A DNA stretch of 64,000 bases from JBBSTY01 sp038235385. Its GTDB lineage: Bacteria; Actinomycetota; Acidimicrobiia; Acidimicrobiales; Acidimicrobilacustridaceae. Below the pieces are notes generated by a model that worked only from the letters and a program-made list of their open reading frames with translations, searched no databases and was not told where the DNA came from. A program made the translations under genes and the position numbers. The stretch spans positions 88,272-152,271 of the forward strand of contig JBBSTY010000001.1 in assembly GCA_038235385.1 (NCBI GenBank), given 5' to 3'. This document shows positions 52,520 to 59,560 of the stretch, piece by piece; the stretch's first letter is position 1; every line of letters begins with the position of its first letter.

Positions 52520-53332
52520 TCAGCTCCTGGTCATGAGTCGTTCGACCCCGGCGATGATGTCGGGATAGCGCATGGTGCGGGCCCCGCCGTCGACCGACAC
52601 CAGCGCCCCGTTCATGAACGAGCTCTCCTCCGATGCCAGGAACAGCGCGACGTCGGCGATCTCGGACGGCTCCGCACCGCGACCGAGGGGTGTGTTCTCG
52701 ATGTACTCGTCGATGACCCCCGGGACGAGGGCGACCTGGTCGGTGAGCTGGGTGTGCACGAGACCGGGAGCGATGGCGTTGCACCGCACGCCGGCAGGGC
52801 CCAGCTCGATGGCGGCGACCTCGGTCAGCATGGCCACGCCGGCCTTGGCCGAGCAGTACGCACCCATGCCACGACCGGCCTGCACGGCGTTGAGGCTGGC
52901 GATGCAGATGAGCGCCCCGCCGCCCGCCTCGGTGATGGCCCGCCCTGCGTGCTTGATGGTGAGGAAGACCCCGGTCAGGCACAGGTCGATGACCCGTCGC
53001 CACTCGTCGAGGGGGTGGTCGACCAACAGTGATGCGGTTCCTCCGCCGGCGTTGGCCACGGCGATGTCGAGCCGGCCGTAGGTCTCCAACGCGGCGGCGA
53101 CCAGCGCGGCCACATCGTTCTCGTCGGTCACGTCGCACCGCTGGCCGATGCACCGATCGCCCAGGTCGGCCGTTGCCGTGGCCAGGGTCTCGGTGGCGAT
53201 GTCGCCGAGCACCACCCGGGCCCCTTCGGCGACGTACCGCCGAGCCGTGGCGAGCCCGATGCCCGCGGCGCCGCCGGTGATCAGCGCCACCTTCCCCTCG
53301 AGCCGGCCCCCTGGCTCGCTCGCCGGGCTCAT
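52520..53332 (-). CDS. SDR-family oxidoreductase
   Basis: The 270-residue Rossmann protein has LITGGAAGIGLATARRYV (cofactor loop), a Cys-Asp-Val segment after strand 3, VANAGGG, the catalytic Ser in LICIASLNAVQ and the YCSAKAG motif. APGLVHTQL and VSVDGG complete the classical SDR layout. It likely oxidises or reduces an alcohol/ketone. The preceding overlap with the thiolase (ATGA) suggests 3-hydroxyacyl-CoA or steroid side-chain dehydrogenation, but this is context-based. Confidence 0.9.
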   Translation of the reverse strand: MSPASEPGGRLEGKVALITGGAAGIGLATARRYVAEGARVVLGDIATETLATATADLGDRCIGQRCDVTDENDVAALVAAALETYGRLDIAVANAGGGTASLLVDHPLDEWRRVIDLCLTGVFLTIKHAGRAITEAGGGALICIASLNAVQAGRGMGAYCSAKAGVAMLTEVAAIELGPAGVRCNAIAPGLVHTQLTDQVALVPGVIDEYIENTPLGRGAEPSEIADVALFLASEESSFMNGALVSVDGGARTMRYPDIIAGVERLMTRS

Positions 53333-54534
53333 GTGGCGGCCTTCTCGAGGATGTGGACCCCGCAGGCCGAGCCGAGTCCGATCACATGGGCGAGGCCGAC
53401 CCTCGCGCCCTCGATCTGACGTGCACCGGCCTCGCCACGCAGGTGTGTGGCCACCTCCCAGATGTTGGCGATACCCGTCGCGGCGATGGGATGGCCCTTG
53501 GACTCGAGGCCACCACTGACGTTGACCGGCATGGCGCCGTCACGGAACGGTGCTCCGGACTCGAAGAAGTCGACCGCTCCCCCCTCGGGACAGAGCATCA
53601 GGTTGTCGTAGTGCACCAACTCGGCGGTGGCGAAGCAGTCGTGCAGCTCCACCAGGTCGAGATCCTCGGGACCCACGCCCGCCTGCTCGTACGCCTGGGT
53701 GGCGGCGCGCCGGGTGAGGGTGTTGACATCGGGCAGCACCTGGCACGACTCGGTCCACGGGTCCGAGGTGAGGACCGACGCCGCGATCTTCACCGCACGT
53801 CGTTGCTGTTCGAGCGACAGGGTCTTCAGCGTCGATCCGTTGACCACGACCGCCGCGGCCGCACCGTCGGTGTTGGCCGAGCACATCGGCCGGGTGTTCG
53901 GGTAGGCGATCATCAGATCGCCCATGATCTCCTCGAGCGAGAAGACCTTCTGGTACGCGGCCAGCGGGTTGAGCGCCGAGTGGGCGTGGTTCTTCTGGGA
54001 GATGCGGGCGAACAGCTCGAAGCTGGTGCCTCCGTAGGTGTGCCCGTACTCCATCCCGATCTGGGCGAAGACGCCGGGCATGGTCTCGGTGCCGATCCTG
54101 CCGTCCACCGGCGCCACGGCGCCGAAGCGGCCCTGGGGGGTCCAGGTGGACGCGTCGTCGCCGCGCGACGTGCCGGCGAGCAGGCCGGCTCCGGCCAGCT
54201 TCTCGACGCCGACGGCCAGGCCGTAGTCCGCCTCCCCGGCCTTGACCGCCATGGCCGCCGTGCGCAGCGCCGTCGCTCCGGTGGCGCAGGCGTTGACCAC
54301 GTTGTAGACGGGGATGCCGGTCTGACCGATCTGCTTCTGGAGCTGCTGACCGATGCCGGCCGCCGCATGCACGAGGTTGCCTGCCGCCAGCACCCCCATG
54401 TCCGCCATGGTCACCCCGCCGTCCGCGAGCGCACCGAGCGCCGCTTCGGCGGCGAGGTCGACCAGGTCGAGGTCGGTGTGCTTGCCGAACCGGGTCATGT
54501 GGATCCCGAGGATCCACAGGTCGTCGGATGCCAT
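53329..54534 (-). CDS. Thiolase / lipid-transfer-type acetyl-CoA acyltransferase
   Basis: This 401-residue protein matches SCP2-type thiolases. It has the active-site Cys in YNVVNACATGATALRT, the FARISQKNHAHSALNP segment, a His in LVELHDCFATAE, and GLESKGHPIAATG (catalytic His). The C-terminal GLGSACGVHILE replaces the common CxG loop. Such enzymes cleave or form C-C bonds in branched or sterol side-chain acyl-CoAs. The DUF35 partner is encoded 3 bases upstream, a pairing well known for these thiolases; the SDR follows with overlap. Confidence 0.9.
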   Translation of the reverse strand: MASDDLWILGIHMTRFGKHTDLDLVDLAAEAALGALADGGVTMADMGVLAAGNLVHAAAGIGQQLQKQIGQTGIPVYNVVNACATGATALRTAAMAVKAGEADYGLAVGVEKLAGAGLLAGTSRGDDASTWTPQGRFGAVAPVDGRIGTETMPGVFAQIGMEYGHTYGGTSFELFARISQKNHAHSALNPLAAYQKVFSLEEIMGDLMIAYPNTRPMCSANTDGAAAAVVVNGSTLKTLSLEQQRRAVKIAASVLTSDPWTESCQVLPDVNTLTRRAATQAYEQAGVGPEDLDLVELHDCFATAELVHYDNLMLCPEGGAVDFFESGAPFRDGAMPVNVSGGLESKGHPIAATGIANIWEVATHLRGEAGARQIEGARVGLAHVIGLGSACGVHILEKAAT

Positions 54535-54537
54535 GTC

Positions 54538-55032
54538 TCAGCCCTCCTTGGTCGCGGCGGGCGCGGCGGTCGCCGTGGTCGCAGCGGTCGCAGCGGTCGC
54601 GATGGTCGCCGGATCGGCTCCGACGTCGGCGGTGGTCCTCGTCGCTGGCTCGAACCCGAACCCGATGGCCTCGGTGCCTTCGTCGTCGGTGCCCAGCGAA
54701 TAGGTGGTCAACCGGACCGCCATGCCGAGCGCGACGTGATCAGGATCGGCCTCGACGTTGATGATGTTGGCGCGCACTGACGTTCCGCCGCAGTCGACCA
54801 CGGCGGCCACGAACGGAACGGGGACACCCGGTGCCGCGAACGAGACGATCGTGAACGCCCGCACCTCGCCCTCGCGGTCGACGACAGCCGGTGCGAAGTC
54901 GGATCCGCCGCACGAGGCGCAGGCGTTGCGGCGATCGAAGTAGCGGGCACCGCACCGCGTGCACGTGGTGGCGACGAGGTGGGGGTCGTCGTCGAGCACC
55001 AGGTAGTCGACGATGGGGATCTGGCCGGACAT
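54538..55032 (-). CDS. DUF35 (Zn-ribbon/OB-fold) acyl-CoA-associated protein
   Basis: The 164-residue protein has an N-terminal zinc ribbon, CTRCGARYFDRRNACASCGG, followed by an OB-fold (GEVRAFTIVSFAAPGVPVPF). These match the DUF35/OB-fold proteins that partner with SCP2-type thiolases and may bind CoA. The C-terminus is an unusual Ala/Thr-rich tail encoded by a 9 bp repeat. GGAGG lies 4 bases before ATG 55032. It heads the four-gene unit. Confidence 0.87.
   Translation of the reverse strand: MSGQIPIVDYLVLDDDPHLVATTCTRCGARYFDRRNACASCGGSDFAPAVVDREGEVRAFTIVSFAAPGVPVPFVAAVVDCGGTSVRANIINVEADPDHVALGMAVRLTTYSLGTDDEGTEAIGFGFEPATRTTADVGADPATIATAATAATTATAAPAATKEG
54568..54612 (-). repeat. 9 bp tandem repeat (5 units) at the 3' end of the DUF35 gene
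   Basis: Five GGTCGCNNN units (plus strand) encode the Ala-Thr tail. Unit length keeps frame. Confidence 0.75.
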
Positions 55033-55198
55033 GTCGCCTCCGAGCACCGGGTGACGGACCGAGCTTCGGGGTGCGCGCCCCCGGCTCGCAGTCACGCCCC
55101 CGTTCGCCGCGACCCTATCCCGATGGCGGCACCTGCGGTCAGGTGATCGGATCCACCGACCTCGGCGTCCCGCGACGTGTGGTGCGCCCCGGTCCTGT

Positions 55199-55204
55199 CA
55201 TCAT
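55199..55204 (+). promoter_or_regulatory. Candidate -10 element (CATCAT) before the spermidine-synthase-like gene
   Basis: CATCAT ends 6 bases before GTG 55211; first base C instead of T. Confidence 0.28.
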
Positions 55205-55210
55205 GGCGGC

Positions 55211-56638
55211 GTGACTTCCTGGCGGGCCACCACCACGGTCTTCTGCACCTCAGCGGCCGTGCTGGTCCTCGAGATCATCGCCAGTCGTCTCCTGGCCCCC
55301 TACGTCGGCATCTCGCTCGAGACGTTCACCGGCATCATCGGCACGGTGCTGGCCGGCATCGCGGTCGGTGCAGCCGTCGGTGGTCGCCTGGCCGACCGGC
55401 GTGACCCGCGCACCATGCTCGGGCCGGCGCTCATCGTCGGTGGCGTGCTCACCTGGCTCTCCGTACCGATCGTGGCGGTGCTCGGCCCGCTGCTCACCGA
55501 CGGCCCCCTCGCGATCGTCGCCCTGACCACGGCCGCCTTCTTCCTGCCGGCCGCCGCGTTGAGCGCGGTGAGCCCGATGGTGGCGAAGCTGCGGCTCGAA
55601 CGGCTCGACGACACCGGCTCGGTGGTGGGCGGGCTGTCGGCCGCCGGCACGATCGGTGGGCTGGCCGGGACCTTCCTCACCGGGTTCGTGGCCCTCGCCG
55701 CGCTCCCCTCCCGACCCGTGCTGCTGGTGGTCGGTGCGGCGTTGGTCGTCGCCGGTTCCGTCGCGACGTGGGCCCTCCGGCGGCGTCTCCCCTCGGCGGC
55801 TGTGGTCGTCGTCGTGATCGTGTCCGGACTCCTGGTCGCGTCCACCACGTCTCCGTGCCAGCACGAAACTGCGTACTTCTGCGTTCGCATCGAGCACGAC
55901 CCGGACAACCCGTCGGGCCGGAACCTCTACCTCGACCGTCTCCGTCATGCCTACGTCGATCTCGACGACCCGACCGACCTCGACATCCGTTACGTCCGCG
56001 TGGTCCGCGACATCGTTGCGGGCATGCCCGACGGCCCCCTCGAGGCGTTGCACATCGGCGGTGGGGGGTTCACCTTCCCGCGTTACCTCGGGGCGACCCG
56101 ACCGGGCAGCCGGAGCCTGGTCCTCGAGATCGACGAGGAGCTGGTGCGCCTGAACCGCGACGAGCTGGGACTGGTCACGTCCCCGGGGCTCGAGGTGCGC
56201 ACGGGCGACGCCCGTCTCGCGCTGGCCGACCAGCCCAGCGACAGTCGCCAGCTCGTCGTGGGGGACGCCTTCGGCAGCACCAGCGTCCCGTGGCACCTCA
56301 CGACCGCGGAGGTGGTCGCCGAGATCGATCGGATCCTGGTGCCCGACGGGATCTACGTGATGAACGTGCTCGACGGGGCGGACAGCGAGTTCGCCCGAGC
56401 CGAGCTCGCGACGTTGGCCGACCGGTTCGCCCACGTGGCGATCGTCCTCCCCACCGACGGCGTGCCCGGGGACCGTGCCGTCAACCAGGTCCTGGTGGCC
56501 TCGCAGGCCCCGTTGCCGGCGTTCGACGTCCGCTCCGACGGGCGGGTGCTCCGCGGCGACGAGGCGCACGACTTCATCGGCGACGCCATGGTCCTCACCG
56601 ACGACTTCGCTCCGGTCGATCGGCTGCTCTTCCCGTAG
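55211..56638 (+). CDS. Fused membrane/spermidine-synthase-like protein
   Basis: This 475-residue protein has six or more membrane helices in the first 215 residues (beginning CTSAAVLVLEIIASRLLAPY, typical of this group). A methyltransferase-like domain follows, with LHIGGGGFTFPRYLG (SAM loop), SLVLEIDEELVRLNRDELG, RTGDARLAL and LVVGDAFGSTSVPW. The C-terminal part resembles spermidine synthase, but the membrane half and the replaced active-site residues suggest another aminopropyl- or methyl-transfer role. Often annotated as fused MFS/spermidine synthase. It is monocistronic. Confidence 0.83.
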   Translation: MTSWRATTTVFCTSAAVLVLEIIASRLLAPYVGISLETFTGIIGTVLAGIAVGAAVGGRLADRRDPRTMLGPALIVGGVLTWLSVPIVAVLGPLLTDGPLAIVALTTAAFFLPAAALSAVSPMVAKLRLERLDDTGSVVGGLSAAGTIGGLAGTFLTGFVALAALPSRPVLLVVGAALVVAGSVATWALRRRLPSAAVVVVVIVSGLLVASTTSPCQHETAYFCVRIEHDPDNPSGRNLYLDRLRHAYVDLDDPTDLDIRYVRVVRDIVAGMPDGPLEALHIGGGGFTFPRYLGATRPGSRSLVLEIDEELVRLNRDELGLVTSPGLEVRTGDARLALADQPSDSRQLVVGDAFGSTSVPWHLTTAEVVAEIDRILVPDGIYVMNVLDGADSEFARAELATLADRFAHVAIVLPTDGVPGDRAVNQVLVASQAPLPAFDVRSDGRVLRGDEAHDFIGDAMVLTDDFAPVDRLLFP

Positions 56639-56766
56639 CCGCCACCGCGGCGGCGGCCCCGCTCGTCGAGCGCCCGGGGCCGATCATCTCGGGCGGGCGG
56701 ACGTTCGGGACGAGACCGGTCGGCTCTGCGGCTCACCGGACGATGGAGCACCGACCACCGAACGAC

Positions 56767-56811
56767 GCCGGTTCAGGGAGCGCCGGTTCAGGGGGCGCAG
56801 CTTCAGGGGGC
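56767..56811. repeat. 15 bp tandem repeat (3 units)
   Basis: GCCGGTTCAGGGAGC-like units start at 56767, 56782 and 56797, in the gap between the convergent spermidine-synthase-like and beta-helix genes. Confidence 0.8.
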
Positions 56812-56815
56812 GCGT

Positions 56816-56848
56816 GTCAGTTGCAGGTCAGTTGCAGGTCAGGGGCAG
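56816..56848. repeat. 11 bp tandem repeat (GTCAGTTGCAG, 3 units) over a stop codon
   Basis: Two perfect copies and one variant, the last covering the TGA stop (56839-56841, minus strand) of the beta-helix gene. Confidence 0.8.
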
Positions 56849-57780
56849 GTCACGCCGACGCAGCCCGGTTGCTGGCCGTTCATCGCAGCCTGGTTCCCCC
56901 CGCCGTCGACGACCCCCGTGCCCGGAAGTGCCGCGATCCACCCAGCTTCGATGCCGTGGCCCCGGTTGAAGATCGCCGCGTTGGACCCGATGGTGACGGG
57001 GCCACCCGCGACGACCGGTGGGCCGGTCGCCGTGGTGCCTGTTCGCACGCCGCTCCCGTCGTTGCCGACGAGGACGTTGTGCTCGATCCGGAGGTCGCCG
57101 ATGTTCCAGAGACCGCCGCTGAGATCGATCCCTGCGCCGTTCGATCCCCAGATGATGTTCCCGCTCATGACACCGCTGAGGTCGTCGGGGAAGTTGCCCG
57201 GGAGCGGCGCGGCCGCGATGCCGGCGCCGGGGCTCCCGACGACCACGTTGGACTCGACCGAGAGATCGCGGATGGCGGCGTTCGTGCTGACGAGGTCGAT
57301 CCCGCCGCGGATCATGTTGTGGCTGATCGTCACCGACGAACCCCAGACCTTCACCATCCCGTGGTCCACCTTGCTCCACTCCAGGGTCGCCGGGCCTCCC
57401 GAACCCGAGAAGCCGAGCGCGAGGTAGACGTCGCCCCGGACCATGACGCGGGTGATCTCGCCGATGTCGCTGAGCGTGCCCACCACCGTGCCGTTGCGCA
57501 CCGCCGCCGCCCCGGCGATGGCTCCGCACGGTCCGGGCGCGACACACTGCCCGGCGTCGCCGGGAACGGTCAGGGTGTGGCCGCGCAGGTCGATCTGGAC
57601 GGGGGTGGCGTCCCCCACGAAGTGGAACGGCGTGTCACAGGTGAGGTCGCTCTGCAGCACGACGTCGACGGTGGGGAGCTCCCCGCAGACCAGCGCCGGG
57701 GCCGACGGGCGACGGGCGGATGCCGGCGAGGCGGTGGCAGCCATGACGACGGCCACGACCGACACCACGACGAAGCCCAC
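56839..57780 (-). CDS. Secreted right-handed parallel beta-helix protein
   Basis: From GTG 57780 this encodes 313 residues: a hydrophobic signal-like segment (FVVVSVVAVVMAATAS), then a Cys-containing start (LVCGELPTVDVVLQSDLTCD). A series of short beta repeats follows (IDLRGHTLTV, AAVRNGTVVG, VTISHNMIRGGIDL, IRDLSVESNVVV, LRIEHNVLVGNDGSGV), as in parallel beta-helix proteins such as pectate-lyase-like or NosD-like domains. No catalytic residues are assignable. The start lacks the usual basic residues, so the true start is uncertain; GGAG lies 4 bases before the GTG. It sits 43 bases after the response regulator gene. Confidence 0.65.
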   Translation of the reverse strand: MGFVVVSVVAVVMAATASPASARRPSAPALVCGELPTVDVVLQSDLTCDTPFHFVGDATPVQIDLRGHTLTVPGDAGQCVAPGPCGAIAGAAAVRNGTVVGTLSDIGEITRVMVRGDVYLALGFSGSGGPATLEWSKVDHGMVKVWGSSVTISHNMIRGGIDLVSTNAAIRDLSVESNVVVGSPGAGIAAAPLPGNFPDDLSGVMSGNIIWGSNGAGIDLSGGLWNIGDLRIEHNVLVGNDGSGVRTGTTATGPPVVAGGPVTIGSNAAIFNRGHGIEAGWIAALPGTGVVDGGGNQAAMNGQQPGCVGVTCP

Positions 57781-57823
57781 CGCGCTCCGGGCCCGGTGCG
57801 TCGATGACGGGGAGGTCCTGCGT

Positions 57824-58603
57824 TCAGCCGATGCTGACCTGGCCCTGCCCGTCACGGATCCAGAGGTCGACGGTGTCGAGCGCCTCGCGAGTGGTCCGCT
57901 GGCGGTCCCGGTCCTTGGTGTAGCGATCGGGCTGCAGGACGTAGCCGACGCTGCGGACGGTGTGGATGACTCGTGGTCCATGACGTTCGAGCTCCCGGCG
58001 TAGATGGCTGATGTGCACTTCGACGAGGTTCACATCGGAGAACGCGTTGCCCCAGACCTTCTCGAGGATCTGCACCTTCGAGAGCACCTGGCCGGCGTGA
58101 CGGCAGAACGTCTCGAGGACCTGGAACTCGATGTGTCGGAGCTGGAGCTGGGCACCTGACCGGGTTGCGATGTGGGCCGACTCGTCGATGGTGATGTCGC
58201 CCACCTCGATGAACTGCTTGGTCTGGTGGTTCGCCCGACGCAGGAGCGCACCGACCCGGGCCCGGAGCTCGGCCATCGAGAACGGCTTCACGAGGAAGTC
58301 GTCGGCGCCGACATCGAACGCGGCCAACCGGTCCTCGACGTGGGCCGACCCGCTGATGACGATGACCGGAACGTCGATCGCCGTCCGGAGCCGGCGGGTG
58401 AGGACCACACCGTCAGGGCCCAGCCCGAGGTTCAGATCCACGATGATCAGGTGCGGGGGCTCGTTCTTGATGACCGCTTCCATCGCCAGCCCGTGCTCGA
58501 GGGCGCGAACCTCGAATCCATCGGTGCTGAGCGCGAGGGTGAGCGCCTCGCGCATGAACATGTCGTCTTCGATCAGCAGGATCCGAGTCGCGGATCTCGA
58601 CAT
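57824..58603 (-). CDS. Orphan OmpR/PhoB-family response regulator
   Basis: The 259-residue protein has a receiver domain: ILLIEDDMFMREALTLAL (acidic pair), phosphoacceptor Asp in LIIVDLNLGLGPDG (about residue 55), ISGSAHVEDRLAAFDVGADD and the Lys of FLVKPFSM. The C-terminal winged helix has LQLRHIEFQVLETFCRHAGQ, VLSKVQILEKVWG and VEVHISHLRRELERHG. Beyond the family end it has a 30-residue tail (KDRDRQRTTREALDTVDLW). No histidine kinase is encoded nearby. AAAGAGG precedes ATG 58603. Direct repeats matching this regulator class lie just upstream. Confidence 0.92.
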   Translation of the reverse strand: MSRSATRILLIEDDMFMREALTLALSTDGFEVRALEHGLAMEAVIKNEPPHLIIVDLNLGLGPDGVVLTRRLRTAIDVPVIVISGSAHVEDRLAAFDVGADDFLVKPFSMAELRARVGALLRRANHQTKQFIEVGDITIDESAHIATRSGAQLQLRHIEFQVLETFCRHAGQVLSKVQILEKVWGNAFSDVNLVEVHISHLRRELERHGPRVIHTVRSVGYVLQPDRYTKDRDRQRTTREALDTVDLWIRDGQGQVSIG

Positions 58604-58671
58604 CGCCGGTACCTCTTTCGGGTTCGCTCCCGACACGAACAATGAGGTCTGCCCCTTCGTTTGTGACCCGA

Positions 58672-58711
58672 TTTCAGGAATCTTTCAGCAAGGAGATACA
58701 GGAACTTCAGC
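58672..58711. promoter_or_regulatory. Candidate operator: 11 bp-phased TTTCAGC direct repeats
   Basis: TTTCAGG (58672), TTTCAGC (58683) and CTTCAGC (58705) are spaced by 11 and 22 bases, that is 7 bp units with a 4 bp spacer and one missing copy. This is the layout bound by OmpR/PhoB-type dimers. It lies between the regulator and GGDEF-like genes. Confidence 0.55.
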
Positions 58712-58843
58712 CTCGACGCCGATCGTCTGCGACGCACGCAAGGCCGCTGCGGGGGCAACCGGGCCGACGTGCGTGGACCCCCGCGAGTCGGGACCGATCG
58801 ACCGACGATCACGCGATGGCGATCACTCGGACGGAGCACAGAC

Positions 58844-59452
58844 ATGGCTGCCGGGATCTGGCACGAAGCGTACGACGACGAGACCGGCATGACGAACCTT
58901 TCTGCGTTCTTGGAGCATCTCGACCACGCCATGCGGCGGCTCAGCCGCAGTCCGTTGACATTGGCGGTTCTGAGCACCCGAGCGGACGAGCTGATGCCCC
59001 GCCGACCCGGTCGGCGAACCGGCCGGGAGCGATCGCAGCTGCTCGAAGCCGCCCAGCGTCTCCGTGCGGCGATCCGCCCCGGCGACGTCGCCGCGCGGGG
59101 CGGCGACGTCTCGTTCGCCGTGCTCTGCGAGGACCTGCGTTCCTACGACCACGCGATCGGCGTCGCGGTCCGACTGCTCGACGAGCTCGACCGACCGATG
59201 GTCGTGCACGGGGAGGTCACGCAGCTCGACGCGAGGTTCGGCATCGCGTTCCCGCTGGCCGACGAGTCGGGCGGCCGTCCGCTGTTCGATCGATCGATCG
59301 AGGCCATGCGGGCGGCACGCTCGAGCCCCGGCCAGCGCTTCGATGTCATCCTCGGTTCCGCCACCCGCGACCGAGATGCGCGCACGGATGAGGCGTCGGT
59401 CGATGGCGACCGACGCCACGATCATCCGAGGGTGGCCGATGCGGACCGCTGA
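58844..59452 (+). CDS. Degenerate GGDEF-domain protein
   Basis: The 202-residue protein has the layout of a diguanylate cyclase domain: DDETGMTNLSAFLEHLDHAM, LTLAVLSTRADEL, QLLEAAQRLRAAIRPGDVAA. The signature site reads ARGGDVSFAVLCEDL where active enzymes have ARxGGDEFxxLL: the catalytic Asp/Glu pair is changed to Val-Ser. It is probably inactive as a cyclase and may bind GTP or c-di-GMP or act as an interaction domain. It lies downstream of the phased TTCAG elements, which suggests control by the response regulator. The ATG at 58844 begins the conserved region; the C-terminus is Arg/Asp-rich. Confidence 0.72.
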   Translation: MAAGIWHEAYDDETGMTNLSAFLEHLDHAMRRLSRSPLTLAVLSTRADELMPRRPGRRTGRERSQLLEAAQRLRAAIRPGDVAARGGDVSFAVLCEDLRSYDHAIGVAVRLLDELDRPMVVHGEVTQLDARFGIAFPLADESGGRPLFDRSIEAMRAARSSPGQRFDVILGSATRDRDARTDEASVDGDRRHDHPRVADADR

Positions 59453-59469
59453 CGCGGTGTCTCCACCAC

Positions 59470-59519
59470 TTTCAGCAGCGCCACAGGTTGGGTTCAGGGA
59501 TGGTTCAACCCGGTTCACG
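59470..59519. promoter_or_regulatory. Candidate operator: phased TTCAG direct repeats upstream of the exopolysaccharide operon
   Basis: Units start at 59470 (TTTCAGC), 59481 (CCACAGG, degenerate), 59492 (GTTCAGG), 59503 (GTTCAAC) and 59513 (GTTCACG), with spacings 11, 11, 11 and 10. The array ends 41 bases before ATG 59561. Confidence 0.55.
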
Positions 59520-59560
59520 AAGCTCTGGCCGTGCGATGCAGTGGAAGGGGCGGAGCAACG

